From positions 1 through 23,813 of the forward strand of contig JAEDGJ010000017.1 of assembly GCA_016297585.1 (NCBI GenBank): DNA of 23,813 bases, written 5' to 3'. This document shows, one piece after another, positions 6,573 to 14,654 of this stretch (within the stretch, counting starts at the first letter, position 1; each line of letters starts with the position of its first letter). The translations under genes were made by a program, and so were the position numbers. The notes under the pieces are model-generated. The model saw only the letters and a program-made list of their open reading frames with translations, searched no databases and was not told the DNA's origin. This DNA comes from Clostridiaceae bacterium. Lineage in GTDB: Bacteria; Bacillota; Clostridia; Oscillospirales; QAMX01.

Positions 6573-9398
6573 ATGACCGATAAAATCATCATTCGGGGAG
6601 CCAGAGAGCACAATCTGAAGAACGTCAGCCTCGAGCTGCCGCGCGATAAGCTGATCGTCATGACGGGACTGTCCGGCTCGGGCAAGTCCTCCCTCGCCTT
6701 CGACACGATCTACGCCGAGGGACAGCGGCGCTACGTCGAGAGCCTGTCGAGCTACGCGCGGATGTTCCTCGGGCAGATGGAAAAGCCCGACGTGGACGAG
6801 ATCCAGGGGCTTTCCCCGGCGATCTCCATCGACCAGAAGACGACGTCGAAAAACCCGCGCTCGACGGTCGGCACCGTGACGGAGATCTACGACTACCTGC
6901 GCCTGCTGTGGGCGCGCATCGGCGTGCCGCACTGCCCCAAATGCGGCAAGGAGATCCGTCAGCAGACCGTCGACCAGATCGTCGACCAGCTCCTCGCGCT
7001 GCCGGAGGGGACGAGGCTGCAGATCCTCGCGCCGGTCGTGCGGGCGCGCAAGGGCGAGCACGCGAAGATCTTCGAGGACGCGCGCCGCTCGGGCTATGTC
7101 CGCGCGCGGGTGGACGGCATCATCTACGACCTGTCCGAGGACATCAAGCTCGAAAAGAATAAGAAGCACTCGATCGAGATCGTGATCGACCGCGTCATCG
7201 TGCGGCCGGATCAGCGTTCGCGCGTGACGGACTCGGTCGAGACGGCGGCGAAGCTGTCCGGCGGGCTGGTGTTCGCCGACACGGGCGCGGAGGAGCTTCT
7301 GACCTTCTCGCAGAACTACGCCTGCGACGACTGCGGCATCAGCATCGAGGAGCTGACGCCGCGGATGTTCTCGTTCAACAACCCCTTCGGCGCATGCCCG
7401 ACCTGTATGGGACTCGGCGTGCAGATGAAAATCGACCCGGACATCATCCTCCCCGACCGCAGCCTGTCGATCCGGCAGAACGCGGTCCGCGCGACGGGCT
7501 GGAGCATCAACGACCCGATGAGCATTGCGTCGGCGGTGTACGAAGGACTTGCGAAGTACTACGGCTTTTCGCTCGACACGCCGGTCTCGGAGCTCCCGAA
7601 AAAGATCGTCGACATCCTGCTTTACGGCACGAACGGCGAGAAGATCCCGGTCAAGTTCAAGCATTCCGAGCGGGAGCACCAGTATGCGTTCGAGGGCATC
7701 GTGAATAACCTCGAGCGGCGCTACGGACAGACCGATTCGGAGTATATCAAAGCGGAGATCGAGGACTGCATGAGCACGACGCCCTGCCCGGACTGCCACG
7801 GACAGCGGCTGAAGAAGGAAAGCCTCGCCGTTACGGTGGGCGGCATCAGCATCGCGGCGCTGTGCGAAAAATCGGTGACGGCGGCGCTCGAATTTATCGA
7901 ATCGCTGAAGCTCGGGGAGCGCGACGCGATGATCGCCGAGCGCATCCTCAAGGAGATCCGCGAGCGGCTCGGGTTTTTACGGAGCGTGGGGCTTGAGTAT
8001 CTGACGCTTTCGCGCTCGTCGGGCACGCTGTCCGGCGGCGAGAGCCAGCGCATCCGGCTCGCGACGCAGATCGGCTCGTATCTGATGGGCGTGCTGTATA
8101 TTCTGGATGAGCCGTCGATCGGCCTGCACCAGCGGGACAACGAAAAGCTACTCGCGACGCTTGCGCGGCTGCGCGACCTCGGCAACACGCTGATCGTCGT
8201 CGAGCACGACGAGGATACGATGCGCGCGGCGGACTGGATCGTGGACGTCGGCCCCGGCGCGGGCGTGAACGGCGGCGAGATCGTGGCGCAGGGGCATGTG
8301 GAGGACATCTGCGCCTGCGAGCGCTCGGTGACGGGCGCGTACCTGTCGGGACGGAAGGCCGTGCCGGTGCCCGAAACGCGCCGGAAGGGCAACGGCGGCT
8401 TCCTCGAGATCCTTGGCGCCCGGGAAAATAACCTCAAGGGAATCGACGTGAAGATCCCGCTCGGGACGTTCACCTGCTTTACGGGCGTATCCGGCTCGGG
8501 CAAGTCGAGCCTTGTCAACGAGATCCTCTATAAGCGGCTCTCGGCGGAGCTCAACGGCTCGAAGCAGCGCGCCGGCGCGCACGACGGGATGCGGGGCATC
8601 GAGAAGCTCGACAAGGTCATCGCGATCGACCAGAGCCCGATCGGCCGCACGCCGCGTTCGAATCCGGCAACCTATACGGGCGTGTTCAACGACATCCGCA
8701 CGCTGTTTGCCGCGACGGCGGACGCGCGCGCACGCGGCTACGGCGCGGGACGGTTCTCGTTCAATATCCGCGGCGGCCGGTGCGAGGCCTGTCAGGGCGA
8801 CGGACTGGTCAAAATCGAGATGCACTTCCTGCCGGACATCTACGTCCCCTGCGACGTCTGCCACGGGAGGCGCTATAACCACGAGACGCTTGAGGTGCGC
8901 TATAAGGGCAAGAACATCTACGAGGTGCTGGAGCTGACGGTGGACGAGGCGCTGCCGTTTTTCGAGAACGTGCCGCGGATCTACCGCAAGATCAAGACGC
9001 TCGCGGAGGTGGGACTCGGGTACATCAAGCTCGGACAGCCTTCGACGACGCTTTCCGGCGGCGAGGCGCAGCGCGTCAAGCTCGCGACGGAGCTGTCGAA
9101 GCGCGCGACGGGGCGGACGCTGTATGTGCTGGACGAGCCGACGACGGGACTCCATATCGCCGACGTGCACCGCTTGATCGAAGTGCTCGACGCGCTGACG
9201 AATGCCGGCAACACGGTCGTGGTCATCGAGCACAATCTGGACGTCGTCAAATGCGCGGACTATATCGTCGACCTCGGCCCCGAGGGCGGCGACCGCGGCG
9301 GGACGATCGTCTGCGAAGGCACGCCCGAGGAGGTCGCGGCGCATCCGACGTCGTACACGGGCGAATACCTGCGGCGGCTCGGCATCGGGAAAAAATAA
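6573..9398 (+). CDS. uvrA: Excinuclease ABC subunit UvrA
   Basis: A 941-residue protein, full length for UvrA, the DNA-damage sensor ATPase of nucleotide excision repair. It has two ABC ATPase modules: Walker A GLSGSGKSS (32-40) with signature LSGGESQ (486-492), and GVSGSGKSS (638-646) with LSGGEAQ (827-833). Paired Cys motifs CPKCG, CDDCG/CPTCMG, CPDCHG, and CEACQGDG with CDVCHG give the zinc modules. I chose ATG 6573 because AGAGGT sits 4 nt upstream and the protein then starts TDKIIIRGAREHNLKN. An in-frame GTG at 6558, overlapping the uvrB stop, would add five residues (MIRGT) with a poorer site. The gene follows uvrB by 11 nt and should share its promoter and SOS control. Confidence 0.98.
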   Translation: MTDKIIIRGAREHNLKNVSLELPRDKLIVMTGLSGSGKSSLAFDTIYAEGQRRYVESLSSYARMFLGQMEKPDVDEIQGLSPAISIDQKTTSKNPRSTVGTVTEIYDYLRLLWARIGVPHCPKCGKEIRQQTVDQIVDQLLALPEGTRLQILAPVVRARKGEHAKIFEDARRSGYVRARVDGIIYDLSEDIKLEKNKKHSIEIVIDRVIVRPDQRSRVTDSVETAAKLSGGLVFADTGAEELLTFSQNYACDDCGISIEELTPRMFSFNNPFGACPTCMGLGVQMKIDPDIILPDRSLSIRQNAVRATGWSINDPMSIASAVYEGLAKYYGFSLDTPVSELPKKIVDILLYGTNGEKIPVKFKHSEREHQYAFEGIVNNLERRYGQTDSEYIKAEIEDCMSTTPCPDCHGQRLKKESLAVTVGGISIAALCEKSVTAALEFIESLKLGERDAMIAERILKEIRERLGFLRSVGLEYLTLSRSSGTLSGGESQRIRLATQIGSYLMGVLYILDEPSIGLHQRDNEKLLATLARLRDLGNTLIVVEHDEDTMRAADWIVDVGPGAGVNGGEIVAQGHVEDICACERSVTGAYLSGRKAVPVPETRRKGNGGFLEILGARENNLKGIDVKIPLGTFTCFTGVSGSGKSSLVNEILYKRLSAELNGSKQRAGAHDGMRGIEKLDKVIAIDQSPIGRTPRSNPATYTGVFNDIRTLFAATADARARGYGAGRFSFNIRGGRCEACQGDGLVKIEMHFLPDIYVPCDVCHGRRYNHETLEVRYKGKNIYEVLELTVDEALPFFENVPRIYRKIKTLAEVGLGYIKLGQPSTTLSGGEAQRVKLATELSKRATGRTLYVLDEPTTGLHIADVHRLIEVLDALTNAGNTVVVIEHNLDVVKCADYIVDLGPEGGDRGGTIVCEGTPEEVAAHPTSYTGEYLRRLGIGKK

Positions 9399-9412
9399 AA
9401 AACCACTTTTTG

Positions 9413-9440
9413 AAAACCGCTTGCAATGCAGGCGGTTTTT
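9413..9440 (+). terminator. Intrinsic terminator after uvrBA
   Basis: AAAACCGC (9413-9420) pairs with GCGGTTTT (9432-9439) around an 11-base loop, and the 3' arm itself ends in a T run. It lies 15 bp after the uvrA stop. The stem is only 4 GC pairs plus A/T pairs, so termination may be partial. The -35 box of the next promoter sits in its loop. Confidence 0.7.
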
Positions 9441-9449
9441 GGTTATAAT
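9421..9449 (+). promoter_or_regulatory. Promoter of the AI-2E transporter-lacI operon
   Basis: TTGCAA (9421-9426), a 17-bp spacer and consensus TATAAT (9444-9449). The -35 lies in the loop of the uvrA terminator and the spacer holds its 3' arm, so terminator and promoter are interlocked. Transcription would start near 9456, only about 16 nt before the GTG start, leaving a leader that is little more than the ribosome site AAGGAGGT (9457-9464). Confidence 0.82.
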
Positions 9450-9471
9450 GGAGAAAAAGGAGGTGCACGGC

Positions 9472-10671
9472 GTGAGTCAGAAAAAGCCGATGTCGCCGCT
9501 GAAGCAATACATCCTGCTGATTACTTACGCGGTCGTCCTGGTGATGTTCTTTATCCAGAAAAACGAGATTTTCGGGATGATCGGCCGGGTGCTCGGGGTG
9601 ATGCGTCCGTTTTTTGTCGGCATCCTGATCGCCTATGTTCTGAACGCCCCGATGCGGGCGATCGAGAATAAGATTCTGCCGAAGCTCTTAAAAAAGGCCA
9701 AAAAGCGGAACCCGAGCCTGGAGCGCGGCATTGCCGTGGCGATGACGATGATCTTTGCCGTCGCCATCGTGACGGTGATCGTCTCCGTGCTGATCCCGCA
9801 GCTTCTGGACAGCGTTTCGATCTTCGTGAGCAATATCGAGAGCTATGTGCAGAGCCTCGAGGCGTTTACGAATTCCCTCGCCGAGCGCTTCCATCTGGAC
9901 GACGCGCTCTGGACGCAGATCGAGGCCATCGGCAACGGCATTCTCGAAAACATCGTAACGGCCATTCAGGGCTCGATGCCGCAGATCCTCAATACGACGA
10001 AGAACGTGATGACGACGGTCGCCAACGGCTTGTTCAATTCGCTGATGAGCACGATCATCTCCGTTTATATGCTGTATCACAAGGAAAAGCTGATCCGGCA
10101 GCTGAAAAGCGTCATCCGCGCGTTCCTGCCGGATCGTCTGACGGATTTTATCTTCGATACCGCCCGCTTTTCAAACGAGACGTTCGCCAAATTCATCGGC
10201 GGCCAGATGGCGGAGGCCTGCATTCTGGGCGTGCTCTGCTTTGTCGGCATGTCGGTGCTGGGCATCCCGTACGCGCTGATGATCAGTGTGATTATCGCCA
10301 TTTCCAATCTGATCCCGATCTTCGGCCCGTGGATCGGCGCGATCCTGTCGGCGTTCATTCTCCTGATGATCGACCCGATGAAGGCGCTGTGGTTCCTGAT
10401 CTTCATCATCGTGCTGCAGCAGCTTGAAAACAACCTGATCTATCCGAAGGTCGTCGGCTCGAGCATCGGGCTTTCGGGGCTTTGGGTCATCTTTGCGGTT
10501 ATCGTCTGCGGCGGGCCTTTCGGCGTGCTGGGCATCTTCCTCGGCATTCCGCTGTTTGCGGTGGTGTCGAAGCTCGGACAGGATTATATCCGCAGGCGGC
10601 TGAAAAATAAAGAAGCGAAAAAAGAGACGGAAGAAGCCGGAGCGGAACGGGAAGGACAGGTGATGCCGTGA
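9472..10671 (+). CDS. AI-2E family transporter (TqsA/PerM-like membrane protein)
   Basis: A 399-residue membrane protein. Hydrophobic segments lie at about 12-30, 36-58, 86-108, 186-202, 248-300 and 305-365, with a hydrophilic region at 110-185, matching the AI-2E transporter family layout. Family motifs visible are NLIPIFGPWIGAI (279-291), QQLENNLIYPKVVG (316-329) and GIFLGIPLFAVV (354-365). Members export small molecules, in some cases AI-2 or Na+/Li+ coupled to H+, and most are uncharacterised. The start is GTG 9472, seven bases after a consensus AAGGAGGT. An in-frame ATG at 9448 overlaps the -10 box and cannot be used from this promoter. The charged tail (about 372-399) overlaps the start of the lacI-type gene. 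Confidence 0.9.
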   Translation: MSQKKPMSPLKQYILLITYAVVLVMFFIQKNEIFGMIGRVLGVMRPFFVGILIAYVLNAPMRAIENKILPKLLKKAKKRNPSLERGIAVAMTMIFAVAIVTVIVSVLIPQLLDSVSIFVSNIESYVQSLEAFTNSLAERFHLDDALWTQIEAIGNGILENIVTAIQGSMPQILNTTKNVMTTVANGLFNSLMSTIISVYMLYHKEKLIRQLKSVIRAFLPDRLTDFIFDTARFSNETFAKFIGGQMAEACILGVLCFVGMSVLGIPYALMISVIIAISNLIPIFGPWIGAILSAFILLMIDPMKALWFLIFIIVLQQLENNLIYPKVVGSSIGLSGLWVIFAVIVCGGPFGVLGIFLGIPLFAVVSKLGQDYIRRRLKNKEAKKETEEAGAEREGQVMP

Positions 10672-11654
10672 TAACACTGAAGGAAATAGCCCGGGAATCG
10701 GGCGTCAACACCACAACGGTCTCGAAAGCGCTTCGCGGCGCGGGAGATCTGAATCCGGAGACGGCAAGGCGCATCCGGGAAAAGGCGGCGGAGCTCGGCT
10801 ACCGCGTCCGGGAACGGAAAAACGGCGCAAAACGCATCGTCGGCGTGATCTGCCCGGAGCTGATGGGAAGCTGCTATGCGCGCATCGCGTCGGTGCTCGG
10901 CGCGTCGCTGCGGGAGCACGGCATGGAGATGCTGCTGGCGGTCAGCGACTTCGACATGGAGCGGGAGGAGCGGCTGCTGGAGTCGTTTACCGAGCGCAAC
11001 CTTGCGGGCATCGTCTGCATTACGGAAAACGACCTGCGGCGCGCGCTGGAGCGGGTGCCCGCGTCGGTGCCGACGGTCGTCGTCGCGGCGAATTACAGCC
11101 TCGAGGACCGCGACATGATCTGCGTCGACGAGCACGCCGGGATGCGGCGGATCGTGGAGCATCTGACGGAGCTCGGGCACCGGGACATCGCCTTTGCCGG
11201 TACGGGCTACGGCGAAAAGCGGCTGGAATATCTGACGCGCGAGCTGTCGGTGCGCGGCATTCATGCGCCGCATGGGGGCGTCAGCCTGTCGGGCGTGCGT
11301 CACAGCCGCTGCGGCTATGAGGCGGCGTCGCGGCTGCTGGAAAAGCTGCCGCTGCCGACGGCCATCGTCGCGGAATACGACGACGTCGCGCTCGGCGTGC
11401 TGCGCCGGCTCGGCGAGGCGGGGCTGCGCGTGCCGGAGGACATCAGCGTGACCGGCTTCGACAACGCCGATTTCTGCGCCTACCTGCCCGTGGCGCTGAC
11501 CTCCGTCGACTGCCACGTCGGCGAGCTCTGCGGCATCGCCGTCGATACGCTGCTCAAAAAGCTCGAGGATCCGAATTATCGCATCGTGCAGAGCATCTAC
11601 GTCAAGCCGACGCTGGTTGTCCGGGACAGCACGGGAAAAGTTTCGAAACAATAG
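10668..11654 (+). CDS. LacI-family transcriptional regulator
   Basis: A 328-residue regulator of normal LacI/GalR length. The N-terminal helix-turn-helix reads TLKEIARESGVNTTTVSKAL (3-22) and is followed by a hinge region (about 45-58) and a two-lobe sugar-binding domain with typical segments IVGVICPEL, SVTGFDNADFCAY and TSVDCHVGELCGIAV. It starts with GTG 10668, overlapping the TGA of the AI-2E gene by 3 bases, so it is probably made by coupled translation from the promoter at 9421-9449. The ligand is not predictable. The likely target is the sugar operon that begins at 11830, because identical palindromes occur in that operon's leader and at the 3' end of this gene. It would usually repress until a sugar or sugar phosphate binds. 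Confidence 0.93.
   Translation: MITLKEIARESGVNTTTVSKALRGAGDLNPETARRIREKAAELGYRVRERKNGAKRIVGVICPELMGSCYARIASVLGASLREHGMEMLLAVSDFDMEREERLLESFTERNLAGIVCITENDLRRALERVPASVPTVVVAANYSLEDRDMICVDEHAGMRRIVEHLTELGHRDIAFAGTGYGEKRLEYLTRELSVRGIHAPHGGVSLSGVRHSRCGYEAASRLLEKLPLPTAIVAEYDDVALGVLRRLGEAGLRVPEDISVTGFDNADFCAYLPVALTSVDCHVGELCGIAVDTLLKKLEDPNYRIVQSIYVKPTLVVRDSTGKVSKQ
11637..11650. promoter_or_regulatory. Upstream LacI-type operator candidate (O1)
   Basis: AAAGTTTCGAAACA contains the perfect 10-bp palindrome GTTTCGAAAC (11640-11649) with the central CG typical of LacI-family operators. It overlaps the last codons of the regulator gene, about 57 bp upstream of the -35 of the next operon. The same 14 bases recur at 11800-11813, so chance or codon constraint is an unlikely explanation. 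Confidence 0.6.
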
Positions 11655-11661
11655 AAAATCC

Positions 11662-11704
11662 GGGGCGTTTTTCTCAAGAAAAAATGAGAAAGACGCCCCT
11701 TTTT
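11662..11704 (+). terminator. Intrinsic terminator after the LacI-family gene
   Basis: A 14-bp stem, GGGGCGTTTTTCTC (11662-11675) with 11686-11699 (one G-U pair), a 10-base A-rich loop and a T run (11700-11704). It starts 7 bp after the stop codon and separates the regulator's transcript from the sugar operon. Confidence 0.93.
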
Positions 11705-11706
11705 GC

Positions 11707-11735
11707 TTGACGCGACTTGGGAACTATGCTATACT
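11707..11735 (+). promoter_or_regulatory. Promoter of the sugar/ceramidase-like operon
   Basis: TTGACG (11707-11712), a 17-bp spacer and TATACT (11730-11735), each 5/6 to consensus. Transcription should start near 11742, giving a leader of about 88 nt. The leader contains a small hairpin GCCGG-GAAT-CCGGC (11779-11792) and the operator candidate at 11800-11813. This is the only promoter I can see for the eight genes that follow. Confidence 0.85.
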
Positions 11736-11799
11736 GACCGCGTGAAGGACTGAAAAACCCCGCAATTATGCCGAAAAAGCCGGGAATCCGGCGCACATT

Positions 11800-11813
11800 A
11801 AAGTTTCGAAACA
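11800..11813. promoter_or_regulatory. Downstream LacI-type operator candidate (O2)
   Basis: A second exact copy of AAAGTTTCGAAACA, with the palindrome GTTTCGAAAC at 11803-11812. It lies about 60 bp after the predicted transcription start and just before the ribosome site GGAGG of the first operon gene. Centre-to-centre distance to O1 is 163 bp with the promoter between them, an arrangement suited to looping or roadblock repression by the LacI-family protein encoded immediately upstream. Confidence 0.72.
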
Positions 11814-11829
11814 TTTTGGAGGACACGGT

Positions 11830-13185
11830 ATGCGCGAATTTACGATAGGCTTTGTCCCGTTCGGGGAAGTGAACACGCCGCCGGAGGCGATCGCCCGGCG
11901 CGCGGCGGAAGCGGAGAGAAGGCTCCGGGAGCTCGGGTATCCGGTGCGTGCGGCGGCGCCGGTGACGGACGACGAAGCGTACGAGGACGCCGGGCGCGCG
12001 GTGGAGACGCTGGAACAGCAGCCGATCGACGCGCTGGTCGTCTGTATCGCGGGCTGGATCCCGACGCACGCGGTCATCCGGGTCATCGACCGGTTCCGCC
12101 ATGTGCCGATGCTTTTATGGAGCCTGTGCGGCTGGGAGGAAGGCGGAAAGCTCATCTCGACGGCCGATCAGGCGGGCGCGACGGCGCTGTCGTATGCGAT
12201 GCGCGGCATGGGATACCGGTACCGGTACATCTACAGCGTCGCGGGGCAGCCGTGGCCGGCGGAGGAGATCGGGGACTGGTGCGCGGCGTGCGCGGCGGCG
12301 TATGAGCTGCGGGACGCGCGCATCGGCAGCGCCGGATACCGCGACATGCTGCTCTACGGCACGATGTTCGACGGCATGAGCCTGCGCCGCGTGGTCGGCA
12401 CGGAGATCGAGCCGTTTGAGCTGCTGGAGGTCGTGCAGGAGGCGGAGAAGATCCCGGACGAGACGGTGGCAGAGGCGGTGAGCTTCGTGCGCGCGGCGTT
12501 CGAATTCGAGACGGAATGCGGCGACGAGCCGATCGAAAGGTCGGCGCGGTACGCGCTCGCGATCGCGCGCCGGGTGCGCCGGAGAGGCTACCGCGCGGTG
12601 ACGCTCGTGGACGTGGACGGCTTCAAGAAGCTGCTCGGCACGCCGCCCGCGATGATCTTCATGCTGCTCGACCGGCTCTGCGGCGTCTGTGTGATCCCGG
12701 AGAACGACATCCTCGGCAGCGTGACGCAGCTGATGGTGCGCGAGCTGACGGGACAGGCGGCGGGCTATCTCGAGTTTTACGAGTTCTTCGAGGACGCGCT
12801 GCTGGCGGGTGTGCCGGACTTTATCCCGCTGGAGCTGACGCTCGGCACGCCGCGCATCCATCCGGCGGCGTTCGGAAAGCTGTCGACGTCGCTGCTGAAC
12901 GTCTCGAAGGTGCGCGACGGCGAGGTGACGCTGGCGAGGCTTCTGTATCTCGACGGGAAGTATACGATGCACTTAACACGCGGTACGGCGCGCCAGCCGC
13001 GGGCGTGGGAGGAATGCGGCTGGGAGCCGCCCGCGCCGCAGCTTCCGTCGCTCGAGATCGTCCCGGAGGGCGGCGTGCGCGCGTTTGCCGACAAGGTGGG
13101 GTCGCAGCATGTGATCGTCGCGTACGGCGACGTGACGCGGCGCATCCGGAATCTCTGCGACCTGCTCGGCATCGAGGTCCTATAA
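11830..13185 (+). CDS. L-fucose/L-arabinose isomerase-like protein
   Basis: A 451-residue protein resembling the FucI/AraA-like fold proteins of COG2407. The N-terminal half has the alternating pattern of this fold (IGFVPFGEVN; DALVVCIAGWIPTHAVI at 67-83; MLLWSLCGWEEGG at 94-106). The C-terminal half has PENDILGSVTQLMVRELTG (290-308), matching the family's CE-x-D...LT metal-site block, and SQHVIVAYGD (425-434), matching its C-terminal His. Glu291, Glu315 (usually Asp) and His427 are my candidates for the divalent-metal ligands. Family members interconvert aldoses and ketoses, but many close relatives have no proven activity. It starts at ATG 11830 after GGAGG and abuts the kinase gene, so isomerisation followed by phosphorylation of one sugar is a reasonable inference. 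The substrate is unknown. Confidence 0.72.
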   Translation: MREFTIGFVPFGEVNTPPEAIARRAAEAERRLRELGYPVRAAAPVTDDEAYEDAGRAVETLEQQPIDALVVCIAGWIPTHAVIRVIDRFRHVPMLLWSLCGWEEGGKLISTADQAGATALSYAMRGMGYRYRYIYSVAGQPWPAEEIGDWCAACAAAYELRDARIGSAGYRDMLLYGTMFDGMSLRRVVGTEIEPFELLEVVQEAEKIPDETVAEAVSFVRAAFEFETECGDEPIERSARYALAIARRVRRRGYRAVTLVDVDGFKKLLGTPPAMIFMLLDRLCGVCVIPENDILGSVTQLMVRELTGQAAGYLEFYEFFEDALLAGVPDFIPLELTLGTPRIHPAAFGKLSTSLLNVSKVRDGEVTLARLLYLDGKYTMHLTRGTARQPRAWEECGWEPPAPQLPSLEIVPEGGVRAFADKVGSQHVIVAYGDVTRRIRNLCDLLGIEVL

Positions 13186-14628
13186 ATGACGGAAGGCACG
13201 CTCGTATTGGATTTCGGCACGACGGCTCTGAAGGCGGTGCTGTTTGACGGACGGTTCCGCGCCGTGGCGCGGGCGGAGAGGGCGTTTTCCTACACGTCGC
13301 CCGAGACGGGACGCATGGAGTGCGACCCGTACGAGTACGCGCGCGCGATGTTTTCGGCGGGCGCGGAGGTGCTCGCGCAGCCGGCGGCGTCCTGCGGCGT
13401 GCGGCGCATCGCCGTGACCGGGCAGGCGGAGACGCTCGTCTTTCTCGATGCGGAATGTCAGGCGATCGGGCCCGCGATCGTGTGGCTGGACGACCGCGCC
13501 CGGGCGGAGGCGGAGGCGCTCTCGGCCGAGATCCCGGACTTCTATGCGCGGACGGGCAACCTCGCGGTCGACCCCGTGATGCCGCTTGCAAAGCTGCAGT
13601 GGGTAAAGCGCCGCGAGCCCGCGCTCGACGGCGCGTATGCGCACGCGCTGCTGCTCCACGACTGGGCGATCTACCTTCTGACCGGCGAGCTCTGCGCGGA
13701 ATACAGCATCCTCGGGTGCTCGGGGTACTTTGACATCCGGAAAAAGCGCTACGACGACGAATTGCTCTCTCTCGCGGAGATCGACGCAAAACGGCTCGCA
13801 GCGCCCTGCCCGCCGTCCGTCACGGTGGGGACGCTGACGCCGGAAGCCGCGGGAGCGCTCGGGCTCGCGGCGGGGACGCCGGTGTCCAACGGGATGCTCG
13901 ACCAGTGCGCGTCGGCGATCGGCGCGGGCAACGTGCGGCAGGGGGTGCTCACGGAGACGACGGGCACAGTGCTGGCGCTTGCCGCGGCGCTCGACGGCTT
14001 CGAGCCGGAGCGGATGACGGTTCCGGTGCTCTGTCACGGGCTCCGGGAGCAGTATCTTGCGCTGCCGTACTGCCCGACGGCGGGCATTCTGCTCCAATGG
14101 TGCCGCGATACGCTGCTCGACGGGCTTTCCTATGCGGAAATCGACCGGAAGATCCTTGAAAAGCCGGTCTGGAACGATAAACTGCTCTGTCTGCCGCATT
14201 TCTGCGGAAAGATCTCGCCGAAACCCGCTCCTGCGGCGCAGGGGACGCTCGTCGGGCTGACGCTCGACACCGACCGGCTCGACATCGCCCGCGCGGCGAT
14301 GGAGGGCATCGCGTTCTGGCTGCGGGAGAATACGGAGGCGCTCCTGCCGTTCTGCGGCGGCGCGGAACGGATGATCTCGCTCGGCGGCGGCGCAAAAAGC
14401 GCGCTGTGGGGGCAGATCAAGGCGGATGCGCTGGGGATGCCGGTCGAAGCGCCGGAGATCCCGGAATCGACGGCGCTCGGCTGCGCGCTCGGCGCGGCGA
14501 TGGCGGCGGGAGAGGACGCTTCCTCGCCGGAAACACGGAGCAGAACCTATTATCCCGGCGAAAGAGCCGGGCGGATGGCGGAAAAATATGCGCAGTACCG
14601 CGCGCTCGAGCGCGCGCTGGGCTGCTGA
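13186..14628 (+). CDS. FGGY-family carbohydrate kinase (xylulokinase-like)
   Basis: A 480-residue kinase of normal FGGY length, starting directly after the stop of the isomerase-like gene. The N-terminal actin-like domain has the phosphate loop DFGTTALKAVLF (9-20) and AVTGQAE (76-82). The catalytic base is probably Asp239 in GMLDQCASAIGAG. The C-terminal ATP domain has TETTGT (256-261) and LGGGAKSALWGQIKADALG (399-417). FGGY enzymes phosphorylate ketoses, polyols or related sugars with ATP. The sequence is closest in feel to xylulokinase, but specificity cannot be read from motifs. In the operon it should trap the product of the neighbouring isomerase-like protein in the cytoplasm. Confidence 0.9.
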   Translation: MTEGTLVLDFGTTALKAVLFDGRFRAVARAERAFSYTSPETGRMECDPYEYARAMFSAGAEVLAQPAASCGVRRIAVTGQAETLVFLDAECQAIGPAIVWLDDRARAEAEALSAEIPDFYARTGNLAVDPVMPLAKLQWVKRREPALDGAYAHALLLHDWAIYLLTGELCAEYSILGCSGYFDIRKKRYDDELLSLAEIDAKRLAAPCPPSVTVGTLTPEAAGALGLAAGTPVSNGMLDQCASAIGAGNVRQGVLTETTGTVLALAAALDGFEPERMTVPVLCHGLREQYLALPYCPTAGILLQWCRDTLLDGLSYAEIDRKILEKPVWNDKLLCLPHFCGKISPKPAPAAQGTLVGLTLDTDRLDIARAAMEGIAFWLRENTEALLPFCGGAERMISLGGGAKSALWGQIKADALGMPVEAPEIPESTALGCALGAAMAAGEDASSPETRSRTYYPGERAGRMAEKYAQYRALERALGC

Positions 14629-14654
14629 CAGTGAAATAAAGGAGGTTTTGTCCT

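Noticed and set aside
9202..9471. N-terminal extension of the AI-2E protein inside uvrA
   Set aside because: It would overlap the end of uvrA in another frame with Arg/Ser-rich sequence. The promoter at 9421-9449 and AAGGAGGT before GTG 9472 fix the true start.
11637..11813. CRISPR array or mobile-element ends for the repeated GTTTCGAAAC sequence
   Set aside because: There are only two copies with no regular spacer series, no target duplication and no transposase nearby; position around a promoter beside a LacI-type gene fits operators.
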